Positions 17,768-25,454 of a DNA stretch of 25,698 nt are shown here, in pieces. The notes beneath the pieces were generated by a model. That model made no database searches, was not told the origin of the DNA, and worked only from the letters and a program-made list of their open reading frames with translations. The position numbers were made by a program, and so were the translations under genes. How positions within the stretch are numbered: the first letter of the stretch is position 1; each line of letters starts with the position of its first letter. The stretch comes from Gammaproteobacteria bacterium (lineage in GTDB: Bacteria > Pseudomonadota > Gammaproteobacteria > SZUA-152): NCBI GenBank assembly GCA_030617485.1, contig JAUWVK010000007.1:1-25698 (forward strand). Direction: 5' to 3'.

Positions 17768-18166
17768 ATGCCTCCCACCATGCCCAAACCCCGGATCAAC
17801 AGCTGGATAACAAAAGGTGATGTCGTCCTTCTGGGATTTGCATTTGCCATACTGTCAGGGGTATTCATGACCTTCTGGCACAGCGATGGTCATGGCGCTG
17901 AGGTGGTTGTATATGTGGAAGGAAAACGCTGGGCACGCCTGAATTTATTTCAGAACCAGGAACTCCATGCCCCCGGGCTACTAGGCAACAGCCACATCCG
18001 GGTGCTGGATGGACAGGTTCGATTTATCGATTCTCCCTGCCCCAACAAACTCTGCGTTCACACCGGTTGGTTAACCCAGGGCGGAGAAAATGCTACTTGC
18101 CTGCCCAATCAGGTGAGCGTGCAAATACTGGGATCTGACCCCCGCTTCGATAGCATCAATTTTTAA
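17768..18166 (+). CDS. NusG domain II (NusG-II) family membrane-anchored protein
   Basis: A 132-residue protein with one N-terminal transmembrane segment (about 18-37) and an outward-facing domain resembling the NusG-II family. Characteristic features are the beta-rich VVVYVEGKRWARLNLF stretch and DSPCPNKLCVHTGW with C91 and C96, followed by C111. Despite the name, the family is not a transcription factor; its function is not established. It lies between an ApbE and a Gx-family protein, a trio I recall also from Firmicutes, hinting at a shared envelope redox or isoprenoid role. The frame is open upstream to 17672, overlapping apbE, but ATG 17768 (or 17780) puts the TM segment at the normal distance from the N terminus. 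Confidence 0.8.
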   Translation: MPPTMPKPRINSWITKGDVVLLGFAFAILSGVFMTFWHSDGHGAEVVVYVEGKRWARLNLFQNQELHAPGLLGNSHIRVLDGQVRFIDSPCPNKLCVHTGWLTQGGENATCLPNQVSVQILGSDPRFDSINF

Positions 18167-18206
18167 CAACGTAATTTTAGTTACACTTTATTAATCACAC
18201 CCAGCC

Positions 18207-18773
18207 ATGACCACAACACGCACCATCAAAACCACTCGCGATGACCATCTGGTCGCCGCTTTAGCAGCACTCGCCATTACCATTCATATCGCGGAAAGCG
18301 CCCTGCCAAGTCCATTACCCGGCATCAAACCTGGGCTAGCCAATGTGGTCACGCTACTCGTGCTGTGCCGATACGGCTGGCGCATGGCGGCCTGGGTAAC
18401 ACTATTGCGAGTCCTGGTCGGCAGCATTCTCATCGGCACATTTCTTTCGCCCACCTTTTTCCTCAGCGCCAGTGGTGCCATTGCCAGCATTGCCATACTA
18501 GGAATGCTGTATGCTTTCTCATACAGAAAATCCCCGGAGGGACCAAAATTACGATCCTCCTGGGCTATTGGGCCACTGGGATTGGGTCTGGCTGCAGCCA
18601 TGGCACATATGAGTGGGCAATTCTGGGTCGCCTACAGTCTATTTGTGCCTCACCCGGGAATTCTGACCCTGTTCCCTGTGCTGCTGGCATTAGCCTCTGT
18701 ACTGGGCATTATCAGTGGGTTATTGACCCGCACCGTACTGACGCGGTTGAATAGCAACCCCGTTAGTCATTAA
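18207..18773 (+). CDS. Gx transporter family membrane protein (HepA / heptaprenyl diphosphate synthase component I-like)
   Basis: A 188-residue hydrophobic protein with about five membrane segments. The stretch ESALPSPLPGIKPGLANVVTLL (written here as two parts: ESALPSPLPG and IKPGLANVV) near residues 29-50 and AHMSGQFWVAY near 131-141 are typical of the Gx transporter family, often labelled heptaprenyl diphosphate synthase component I. The fold is related to substrate-binding subunits of ECF-type transporters; the substrate is unknown. It follows the NusG-II gene by 40 bases on the same strand. No polyprenyl synthase is present nearby, so the enzymatic label is not supported by context. Confidence 0.82.
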   Translation: MTTTRTIKTTRDDHLVAALAALAITIHIAESALPSPLPGIKPGLANVVTLLVLCRYGWRMAAWVTLLRVLVGSILIGTFLSPTFFLSASGAIASIAILGMLYAFSYRKSPEGPKLRSSWAIGPLGLGLAAAMAHMSGQFWVAYSLFVPHPGILTLFPVLLALASVLGIISGLLTRTVLTRLNSNPVSH

Positions 18774-18840
18774 CTGTCTACCGTTAAAATAGAGTTTCAA
18801 CCGGAGTAATAAATAGCTATTTCAACACCTACTTTACTTA

Positions 18841-18870
18841 AAGCATCGATCTACCAGCCGTTCGATGCTT
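18841..18870 (+). promoter_or_regulatory. Inverted repeat in the leader of the tonB-like gene
   Basis: Arms AAGCATCGA (18841-18849) and TCGATGCTT (18862-18870) are perfect 9-base complements around a 12-base loop, 23 bases before the tonB3 start. It follows the Gx gene but has no T run, so it is at best a weak terminator; it could be an operator or leader hairpin. Confidence 0.35.
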
Positions 18871-18893
18871 AACGTAGCTTTCTAAAAACAACC

Positions 18894-19784
18894 ATGGCAA
18901 CCATTACCGCAAACCGACCTAATGTGACTTCGGGAGACCGTCTCAGCCTGACGATCTTTTTTGCCGTGGTGATGCATAGCTTAATCATTCTTGGCATTAG
19001 TTTTGATGCCGCTGATCACAGCCAACCCCTGCAAAAGCTACCGGGACTTGAAGTCACTCTGGTTCAAAGTAAAGCTGACAAAGACATTGAAGATGCAGAC
19101 TTCCTCGCCCAGGCCAATCAGGAAGGCGGCGGCGACACAGAAGAAAAAGTCCGACCAGCATCCCCCGTCACACCGGATGTTGCCACCGGTGAAGCCGGCG
19201 ATGTAAAAGAAGTGGTGCCGGAAACCACGATGCCCACCACCACCGAAGAAACCCATCAGGAAGTGTTAACTGCTGCAAAATCTGACCGAAAAATTTCTAC
19301 CGGTATTGTTGCCCAACAGGCAGAGGTTAAAGAACAACTCACTGCAGCCCAGTTACTTTCGCGCAGCAAGGAAATCGCTCGTCTGTCAGCAGAAATTGAT
19401 CAGACCCAACGTGTTTTTGCCCATAGGCCCAAACGTAATTATATTTCAGCACGCACCAGGGAATACCGATTTGCCAGCTACGAAGAAGCCTGGCGATCCA
19501 AAGTTGAACGCATAGGCAAAATCAATTTTCCTGATGAAGCCAAACGCAAAAAACTCTCCGGCAGCTTAATAATGGCCGTCACCCTTAACCCTGATGGCAG
19601 CATTCTGTCCATTAAGATTCGAAAATCATCAGGCCACAAGATCCTCGATGATGGTGCCGTCAGGATTGTACGATTAGCGGCTCCGTTTGCTCGTTTCCCT
19701 GAAAATATTCGCAAAGACACTGACGAACTGGTTATCACCCGTACCTGGGTATTTGAGGCTGGCCAGAAATTTACCGCTCGCTGA
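18894..19784 (+). CDS. tonB3: TonB3-like energy transducer protein
   Basis: A 296-residue TonB-family protein: one N-terminal membrane anchor (about 17-36), the segment ADFLAQANQEGGG (68-80), an acidic Thr/Pro/Glu-rich periplasm-spanning region, a helical stretch around 140-175 and a TonB C-terminal domain (about 196-290) with YEEAWRSKVERIGKINFPDEA and the GSLIMAVTLNPDGSI strand pair. TonB proteins transmit proton-motive force from ExbBD to outer membrane partners. In P. aeruginosa, tonB3 occupies the same position next to gshB and pilG and is needed for twitching motility and pilus assembly, so a role in the pilus system is likely here. No exbB or exbD is in the window. Confidence 0.87.
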   Translation: MATITANRPNVTSGDRLSLTIFFAVVMHSLIILGISFDAADHSQPLQKLPGLEVTLVQSKADKDIEDADFLAQANQEGGGDTEEKVRPASPVTPDVATGEAGDVKEVVPETTMPTTTEETHQEVLTAAKSDRKISTGIVAQQAEVKEQLTAAQLLSRSKEIARLSAEIDQTQRVFAHRPKRNYISARTREYRFASYEEAWRSKVERIGKINFPDEAKRKKLSGSLIMAVTLNPDGSILSIKIRKSSGHKILDDGAVRIVRLAAPFARFPENIRKDTDELVITRTWVFEAGQKFTAR

Positions 19785-19897
19785 TTTTTTTCATCCACAC
19801 CCATCCACTTAACAGTCATCAGGTTGATCATCTGTCACTATCAGGACTAATGCATATAGCCCTGTAATTTTAGGCGCGCGTAGTCCATAATACGCCT

Positions 19898-20485
19898 ATG
19901 GTCGAGACCGGTTTCCTCACCAATCATTTCCTCATTGCCATGCCTAATTTGCTGGATCCCAGCTTTTTTCACAGCGTTACTTACATCTGCGAACACAATG
20001 AACATGGCGCCATGGGCGTCATCATCAACCAGCCCCTGGAACTCACCATGGGTGAGCTAATGGAACAGCTAGGCGAAAAAGCTCCTGCACACCTTCGTGA
20101 TGAAAAAACGATATATCAGGGTGGCCCGGTGAACGTGGAACGTGGGTTTGTATTACATCGACCTATTGGCCAATGGGAATCCACCTTGCCCGTCACGGAT
20201 GAAATAGGGCTAACGTCTTCCAATGACATTATTCGCTCCATGGCTGACAGGCCAGCAGAAGATTCCAGCAACATCATAGCGCCACAAGATTATCTGATCA
20301 CCCTGGGTTACGCAGGCTGGGGGGCAGGGCAACTGGAAGCAGAAATCCTGGAAAATAGCTGGTTAACTAACGAGGCAAGCCCTGAGATTTTATTCCATAC
20401 CAAACCTGAGCTACGCTGGGAGGCGGCTGCATCACTGCTCGGAGTTAACATTCACCAACTCACTGGCGAAGCTGGGCACGCATAA
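19898..20485 (+). CDS. yqgE: YqgE/AlgH family protein
   Basis: A 195-residue cytosolic protein of the YqgE/AlgH family (DUF179), with the typical opening TGFLTNHFLIAMPNLLDPSFFHSV, then VTYICEHNEHGAMGVIINQP, YQGGPV, RGFVLHR and GYAGWGAGQLEAEI. The structure is known in the family but the biochemical function is not; in Pseudomonas a homologue (AlgH) was linked to alginate control. It precedes ruvX, an almost universal pairing in gammaproteobacteria. ATG 19898 gives the family N terminus. Upstream, TTGATC (19824-19829) and ACTAAT (19846-19851) with a 16-base spacer are a possible promoter for the yqgE-pyrK block, but the match is weak. Confidence 0.93.
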   Translation: MVETGFLTNHFLIAMPNLLDPSFFHSVTYICEHNEHGAMGVIINQPLELTMGELMEQLGEKAPAHLRDEKTIYQGGPVNVERGFVLHRPIGQWESTLPVTDEIGLTSSNDIIRSMADRPAEDSSNIIAPQDYLITLGYAGWGAGQLEAEILENSWLTNEASPEILFHTKPELRWEAAASLLGVNIHQLTGEAGHA

Positions 20486-20489
20486 GATC

Positions 20490-21032
20490 ATGTCCGCTAA
20501 CCTAATGACAAGCACAACTACTGACGCAACTATCTACGTAATGAGCAACACCATGACTAAACAATCCCCCAAAGCACGAACGCTGCTCGGTTTTGATTAC
20601 GGTCTAAAACGTATCGGGGTCTCAGTAGGTCAGGAACTCACCGGAACTGCAACAGCTTTGGTGACCATACGTGCAACTGATGGCAAACCAGACTGGGAAG
20701 CCATAACAAGACTCATAGAACAGTGGAATCCAGATGAACTGGTTGTTGGTTTACCCCTGAATATGGATGGCACCTTCCATGATCTTAGCTACAAAGCACA
20801 ACGATTTGGGAATCAACTGAATGGGCGGTACAATCTGCGCGCCCATTTTATGGATGAGCGATTGTCATCACTGGAAGCAGAACGCCAGTTAAACAATTCG
20901 CGCCAGCCCCCGATAAAAAATGCGCAAAAGAAAAAATCTCGCAAGATTCAAAAAGCAGACATTGATAAAGTTGCGGCAAAAGTCATTCTTGAGTCCTGGT
21001 TAGATCAACAGAAGATTGAAAATAAACAATAA
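20490..21032 (+). CDS. ruvX: Holliday junction resolvase-like RNase H-fold nuclease RuvX
   Basis: RuvX (YqgF) is an essential RNase H-fold nuclease implicated in 16S rRNA 5' processing and, by homology, in Holliday junction resolution. Motifs: LLGFDYGLKRIGVSVG with the first catalytic Asp, ELVVGLPLNMDG, FMDERLSSLEAERQL with the second acidic site, and ADIDKVAAKVILESWL with the last. The frame gives 180 residues, longer than the usual 140-150, because several in-frame ATGs (20490, 20505, 20541, 20553) precede the conserved core; the 20553 start (MTKQSPKARTLLGFDYG) would yield a protein of normal length. None has a clear Shine-Dalgarno sequence. It starts 4 bases after yqgE, so translation may be coupled from the first ATG. 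Confidence 0.92.
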   Translation: MSANLMTSTTTDATIYVMSNTMTKQSPKARTLLGFDYGLKRIGVSVGQELTGTATALVTIRATDGKPDWEAITRLIEQWNPDELVVGLPLNMDGTFHDLSYKAQRFGNQLNGRYNLRAHFMDERLSSLEAERQLNNSRQPPIKNAQKKKSRKIQKADIDKVAAKVILESWLDQQKIENKQ

Positions 21033-21046
21033 AACAATACGCGCTT

Positions 21047-21565
21047 ATGACAACACAACAAGACGACATCAATAAACTCATCGATCAGATGGCCAATGAA
21101 CTTCGCGAAAAGTTCGTAGACACCAACATTAACGATGCTGTTATGGTTGGCATTCACACTGGCGGCGTCTGGGTAGCAGAACGATTGCATGCGCTGCTCA
21201 ACATTCAACAACCTCTAGCGCAGTTAGACATTTCATTCTACCGGGATGACTTTTCACGCATCGGCATGAACCCTCAGGTCAAACCTTCAAAACTTCCCGT
21301 GTCAGTAGACGACGCTCATATCATTCTGGTGGACGATATTTTGCACACCGGCCGCACCATACGCGCAGCACTTAATGAAATTTTCGATTACGGCAGACCT
21401 GCCTCAGTAACACTTGCAGTGCTCGGCAACCGTAGTGGTCGCGAACTCCCGATACAGGCAGATGTTGTAGGTAAACAATTTAAGCTAGGCCAACATGAAC
21501 ACGTCAAACTGTCTGGGCCCGATCCATTGCAACTACAAATATTAGAAGCGGTGGAAACGCCATGA
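21047..21565 (+). CDS. pyrR: PyrR: uracil phosphoribosyltransferase / pyrimidine regulator
   Basis: PyrR is a type I phosphoribosyltransferase-fold protein. In Gram-positive bacteria it binds pyr mRNA to control attenuation and has uracil phosphoribosyltransferase activity; in Pseudomonas it acts as a regulator of pyrimidine genes by a less clear route. The 172-residue protein has [11 protein letters not shown] near 37-47, the RDDFSRIG loop and the PRPP-binding motif [16 protein letters not shown] at about 92-106. No PyrR-type RNA attenuator hairpin is visible upstream. Its last codon overlaps pyrB in ATGA (21562-21565), so the two are translationally coupled. Confidence 0.94.
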   Translation: MTTQQDDINKLIDQMANELREKFVDTNINDAVMVGIHTGGVWVAERLHALLNIQQPLAQLDISFYRDDFSRIGMNPQVKPSKLPVSVDDAHIILVDDILHTGRTIRAALNEIFDYGRPASVTLAVLGNRSGRELPIQADVVGKQFKLGQHEHVKLSGPDPLQLQILEAVETP

Positions 21566-22539
21566 TTCAACATAACCTGCAACTGGATGACCAGGGACGC
21601 CTGCGCCACCTCCTAACGATTGAAGGCCTTAAACGCCAGCAAATTATCGACATCCTCGATACTGCTGAATCTTTTACCAGCGTAAGCGCACAACAGGTTA
21701 AAAAAGTTCCGCTCTTACGCGGCAAAACAATTGTAAATTTATTTTTTGAACCCAGCACCCGAACTCTAACAACTTTTGAGTTGGCAGCTAAACGCCTTTC
21801 TGCGGACGTACTCAAAATTAACGTGAATACCTCCGCCACGGTAAAAGGTGAAAGCCTGCTGGATATGTTGCGTAACCTTGAAGCCATGCAGTGCGATATG
21901 TTTGTAGTCAGACACGGTGACAGCGGTGCTGCACATTTAATAGCCCAACACGTCGCCCCGCATATTAGCGTTATCAATGCCGGTGATGGACGACACGCGC
22001 ATCCAACCCAGGCGTTGCTGGACATGTTCACCATTCGCCGCCACAAAAAAGAATTTGCACCACTCACCGTGACCATTGTTGGCGACATCATGCATTCACG
22101 TGTGGCGCGTTCGCAAATTCATGCACTCACAACACTGGGGGTTTCAGAGGTAAGAGTGGTCGCCCCCAAGACACTCATTCCAGATCAGGTTGAAAGCCTG
22201 GGCGTCCATGTATTCCATAATCTGGAACAAGGCTTACGCGATGCGGACGTGGTCATTATGTTGCGACTACAAAAAGAACGTATGACGGGCGCTTTACTAC
22301 CCAGCGAGCAGGAATATTTTCAAACATTTGGCTTAACCGAAGAGAAATTAAAATTGGCCAAACCCGATGCCATTGTCATGCACCCCGGCCCAATCAACCG
22401 CGGGGTAGAGATTGCCTCAGAAGTTGCCGATGGCCCACAATCCGTCATTCTGGAACAGGTCACTAACGGAATTGCAGTACGCATGGCGGTTATGTCCATG
22501 GTGCTTGGCCGACCTCCCGTTGAGGAAAGCGCCGAATGA
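21562..22539 (+). CDS. pyrB: Aspartate carbamoyltransferase catalytic subunit
   Basis: PyrB condenses carbamoyl phosphate with aspartate to carbamoyl aspartate, the committed step of pyrimidine synthesis. The 325-residue sequence has the carbamoyl phosphate-binding [13 protein letters not shown] (about 61-73), [44 protein letters not shown] and [19 protein letters not shown] near the C terminus. The residue after STRT is Leu where most members have Arg. It is sandwiched by ATGA overlaps between pyrR and the degenerate pyrC', as in Pseudomonas, where PyrB and PyrC' form a dodecamer; no pyrI is present, in keeping with this class. Confidence 0.96.
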   Translation: MIQHNLQLDDQGRLRHLLTIEGLKRQQIIDILDTAESFTSVSAQQVKKVPLLRGKTIVNLFFEPSTRTLTTFELAAKRLSADVLKINVNTSATVKGESLLDMLRNLEAMQCDMFVVRHGDSGAAHLIAQHVAPHISVINAGDGRHAHPTQALLDMFTIRRHKKEFAPLTVTIVGDIMHSRVARSQIHALTTLGVSEVRVVAPKTLIPDQVESLGVHVFHNLEQGLRDADVVIMLRLQKERMTGALLPSEQEYFQTFGLTEEKLKLAKPDAIVMHPGPINRGVEIASEVADGPQSVILEQVTNGIAVRMAVMSMVLGRPPVEESAE

Positions 22540-23822
22540 ACATCAGTATTACAGGGGGCCGCGTCATTGATCCGGCCAACAACATTGACCAGGTAACCGA
22601 CCTGCACATCGAAAACGGAAAAATTCTGGCCTTGGGAAAAACACCAAAAGGTTTTAAACCCGAACATACAATTGATGCCAGCAATAAAGTGGTATGTCCT
22701 GGATTGATCGACCTGCATGCACGCCTGCGTGAACCAGGACAGGAAAACAAGGCGACTATCGCCAGCGAAACATTTGCCGCAGTCAGCGCAGGCATTACCA
22801 CACTGGTGTGTCCACCAGACACCGACCCGGTTACCGATACTCCTGCCGTAGTGGATTTAATTCGCCACCACGCCGAAACATCCGACAATGCCAGAGTGCT
22901 TCCACTGGGCGCTTTAACACAGGGACTTGAAGGTCAACATTTATCCGAGATGGATGCTTTGAAAGAAGCGGGTTGCGTCGGAGTGAGTAATGCAAACCAC
23001 CCGATCAATAATACCGAAGTAATGCGGCGCGCCATGGAATATGCGGCCAGCCAAAACATGACGATTTTTTTGCATGCCGAAGACCACTGGCTGGCAAACG
23101 GCGGTTGCGCGCACGAAGGCGCAGTCAGTGTACGGCTCGGCCTGCCGGGCATACCGGAAGCGGCCGAAACTATTGCGGTGGCGCGCGAAATACAGCTGAT
23201 TGAACAAACTGGTGTCCGCGCCCACTTTTGCCAGCTCTCCAGCGAATGCGCTGCAAAAATGATCGCTCGCGCTCAACATGACGGCTTACCCGTTACCGTT
23301 GATGTCGCTATCCATCAGCTATTTCTGACCGAGATGGACATTGGTTATTTTGATAGTCAATGTCATGTTCGTCCTCCCTTGCGCACACAGCGCGACAAGG
23401 ACGGCCTGCGTAAAGCTTTAACCCAGAAAACCATTGGAGTTATTTGCTCTGATCATCAGCCTCATGATGCCGATGCCAAGCTGGCGCCGTTTCCTTCTAG
23501 CGAGGCTGGTATTAGCGGGCTTGAAACTTTACTGCCACTCACGCTGCGTCTTGTTGACGAAAACGTACTCGATTTATCGGAAGCCATCTCTCGCCTGACT
23601 GAATTACCCGCATCTGTTCTTGGTATTATTGAGAATGGTTTAGGCGGAAGTTTGGGGGCAGGTACACGAGCAGATGTCTGTGTTTTTGATCCAGAACAAT
23701 ATTGGGAGCTCCATACAGATAGTTTCATCAGTCGGGGCCACAACTCACCTTTCATCGGCTGGGAAATGAAAGGCCGCGTCACGCATACTCTTGTAGCCGG
23801 ACAAATAAAGTTTGGCCCCTAA
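22536..23822 (+). CDS. pyrC': Dihydroorotase-like PyrC', probably non-catalytic
   Basis: A 428-residue amidohydrolase-fold protein of the type I dihydroorotase family. The metal-binding motif that should read D-x-H-x-H-x-R-E-P-G is [10 protein letters not shown] (59-68): H61 is kept but the second His is R63. The bridging Asp in the usual SDDG region is replaced (SNANHP, about 151-156). H180 (LHAED), H230 and D306 (CSDHQPH) remain. Two missing ligands strongly suggest no zinc-dependent activity, as for the Pseudomonas PyrC', which is needed structurally for PyrB. A working dihydroorotase should be encoded elsewhere. The start overlaps the pyrB stop in ATGA (22536-22539). Confidence 0.93.
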   Translation: MNISITGGRVIDPANNIDQVTDLHIENGKILALGKTPKGFKPEHTIDASNKVVCPGLIDLHARLREPGQENKATIASETFAAVSAGITTLVCPPDTDPVTDTPAVVDLIRHHAETSDNARVLPLGALTQGLEGQHLSEMDALKEAGCVGVSNANHPINNTEVMRRAMEYAASQNMTIFLHAEDHWLANGGCAHEGAVSVRLGLPGIPEAAETIAVAREIQLIEQTGVRAHFCQLSSECAAKMIARAQHDGLPVTVDVAIHQLFLTEMDIGYFDSQCHVRPPLRTQRDKDGLRKALTQKTIGVICSDHQPHDADAKLAPFPSSEAGISGLETLLPLTLRLVDENVLDLSEAISRLTELPASVLGIIENGLGGSLGAGTRADVCVFDPEQYWELHTDSFISRGHNSPFIGWEMKGRVTHTLVAGQIKFGP

Positions 23823-23860
23823 CTATTACATGAACCTCATTACACGAAATTATTTTTGAC

Positions 23861-24766
23861 ATGACCTCTTCTCAAGACACTTCACAACACAAGTCACACC
23901 GCGACACTATTGCGGTTGAAAATGCCAAAATCCTCGAACGTCAGGATTTTCCAGGCGACCAGGTTATTCTGCGAGTACATGCGCCGGAAATAGCCGCTAG
24001 TGCAAAACCCGGTCAGTTTGCACACATCCAGTGTGACCCCGCATTGCCCATGCGCCGGCCATTATCCATCATGCGCGTCAGCGCCAAAAACGGCTGGGTC
24101 GACTTCCTGTTCAAAGTATTGGGTGAAGGCACGCGCCTGCTGGCGCAACGAAAAGTCGACGATGTTTTAAGCATCATGGGACCCATCGGTAAGCCGTTTG
24201 AAACACAGATGAGACATTCGCGACCGTTATTAATCGGCGGCGGTGTCGGCATTCCTCCCATGGTATTTCTGGCCGACTCCATGCGTGAAGTAAAGGATGC
24301 CTATCAACCCTTTGTGATCATGGGTTCGGAAGTACCGTTCCCCTTCAAAACACAACCATCACAAATTATGGTGCCGGGCGTTCCCGATGATGTGATTGCC
24401 GCCATGCCATTAATGGACGACTGGGGTTTTGCCTCACGATTGGCCAGCCAGCAGGACTACCCTGGCTGCTTTAACGGTTATGTCACTGATCTTGCCCGCA
24501 CCTGGCTGGACGCCTTATCAGAAGAGCAACGTAAAGAAGTTGCAGTTTTCGCCTGTGGTCCACATCCCATGTTAGAGGCGGTTGCAAAATTAGCCCAGGA
24601 ATATCATTTGCCCTGCCAGGTTTCACTGGAAGAGTTCATGGCTTGCGCAGTAGGTGGTTGTGCTGGCTGTGTGGTAGAAGTTCAGACTGAAACCGGACCG
24701 GCTATGAAACGGGTGTGTGTGGACGGGCCGGTATTTGATTCTAACGCGGTATTTCCCGCCGCTTAA
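23861..24766 (+). CDS. pyrK: Dihydroorotate dehydrogenase electron transfer subunit (PyrK-like)
   Basis: PyrK is the FAD and [2Fe-2S] subunit that lets class 1B dihydroorotate dehydrogenase pass electrons to NAD. The 301-residue protein belongs to the ferredoxin reductase superfamily: FAD-binding MRRPLSIMRV (64-73), GGGVGIPPM (126-134) and FACGPHPMLEAVA (230-242) of the nucleotide domain, then the iron-sulfur cysteines C262, C267, C270 and C286 (C-x4-C-x2-C-x15-C). The N-terminal 18 residues are polar and likely extra. It lies 38 bases after pyrC'. No PyrD is in the window, so its partner could be a PyrD elsewhere or another flavoprotein. Confidence 0.88.
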   Translation: MTSSQDTSQHKSHRDTIAVENAKILERQDFPGDQVILRVHAPEIAASAKPGQFAHIQCDPALPMRRPLSIMRVSAKNGWVDFLFKVLGEGTRLLAQRKVDDVLSIMGPIGKPFETQMRHSRPLLIGGGVGIPPMVFLADSMREVKDAYQPFVIMGSEVPFPFKTQPSQIMVPGVPDDVIAAMPLMDDWGFASRLASQQDYPGCFNGYVTDLARTWLDALSEEQRKEVAVFACGPHPMLEAVAKLAQEYHLPCQVSLEEFMACAVGGCAGCVVEVQTETGPAMKRVCVDGPVFDSNAVFPAA

Positions 24767-24794
24767 AGGCAGGCCCCGCAACCTCAGGGCAGGG

Positions 24795-25448
24795 TTACAC
24801 GCCACTCTGGGTATATTAACTGTAAGCAACCCATGAAAATAAGAGAAGCAACCTTAGGTGATGCAGAAAACATCAAGAATGTGTATCTGCAAGCTTTTGA
24901 CGCTTCAGAAGCGCAGATGGTATCTGATATTGCAGTCAATCTGCTAAGTGAAAATCATCCTGTTAAAATAATTTCTCTTGTTGCTATAGAGAACAGGCAA
25001 ATTGTAGGCCACATTGCTTTTAGTCCAGTCTTCCATGAAAGCACTAATGAGCATTTTGGTTATATTCTAGCTCCATTAGCGGTATCTCCTGAATTTCAAA
25101 AAAACAAAATTGGTTCATTGTTGATCCAGCATGGGTTAGATAACATTTCCAATATAGGCTCATTTATTGTTTTCGTTTATGGTGATCCACAATATTATTC
25201 CAGGTTTGGTTTTAAAACAGACTTGGCTAAAAAATTCACACCCCCATACACGCTAGAATTTCCTGAGGGCTGGCATGCCTTGGAATTAAATTCTGCTTCT
25301 TTTCCTGAGGGTGGTTCAATAACGTGTGTCGATTCTCTTAATGATCCAAAACTATGGTAGGCGATGCTAACAAGTCATCCAGCCCGGCCGTTTTATGCGT
25401 CTCGCTGCCTCGCTCTGCTCCGCATAAAACGGCCGGCCAACTCAAACG
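24795..25448 (+). mobile_element. Solitary integron gene cassette (GNAT cargo plus attC)
   Basis: The segment has the plan of a mobile gene cassette: a left boundary at G/TTACAC (core 24794-24800), one short reading frame filling almost the whole unit, and an attC site starting five bases after the stop codon and ending at G/TTAATC (25448-25454). The reading frame is visibly richer in A and T than pyrC' and pyrK beside it and has no clear promoter, as usual for cassettes. No second attC and no intI integrase are in the window, so it is a single attC lacking an integrase here, either an off-site insertion or the remnant of an array. Confidence 0.82.
24833..25360 (+). CDS. GNAT family N-acetyltransferase (YhbS-like), cassette cargo
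   Basis: A 175-residue GCN5-related acetyltransferase. It opens with MKIREATLGDAENIKNVYLQ, has the VGHIAFSPV strand, and the acetyl-CoA binding region LAPLAVSPEFQKNKIGSLLI near 83-102, where the usual Q-x-x-G-x-G/A reads Q-K-N-K-I-G. GDPQYYSRFGFK (about 121-132) is typical of YhbS-like GNATs. The acceptor substrate is unknown; this group includes protein, amino acid and small-molecule acetylases, and GNATs are common cassette cargo. The Shine-Dalgarno region before ATG 24833 is poor and the start has no good upstream promoter, so expression may depend on read-through from pyrK. Confidence 0.9.
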   Translation: MKIREATLGDAENIKNVYLQAFDASEAQMVSDIAVNLLSENHPVKIISLVAIENRQIVGHIAFSPVFHESTNEHFGYILAPLAVSPEFQKNKIGSLLIQHGLDNISNIGSFIVFVYGDPQYYSRFGFKTDLAKKFTPPYTLEFPEGWHALELNSASFPEGGSITCVDSLNDPKLW

Positions 25449-25454
25449 TTAATC
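25365..25454 (+). other. attC: Integron attC recombination site
   Basis: A 90-base site. The left end TGCTAAC (25365-25371) matches the AAC end of the R'' box; the right end AACTCAAACGTTAATC holds the R' core GTTAATC (25448-25454), with crossover between G25448 and T25449. In between, arms at 25382-25399 and 25421-25438 are complementary over 18 bases with one mismatch, around a 21-base loop. The ends CTAACAA...CA.GCC and GGC..AACTCAAACGTTA have the same order as the attC of aadA cassettes as I recall it. The core YYY/RRR positions fit the consensus imperfectly, which is common. Confidence 0.88.

Noticed and set aside
21567..22091. 174-codon minus-strand frame opposite pyrB
   Set aside because: Shadow of pyrB; translation is unstructured and pyrB motifs are unambiguous.
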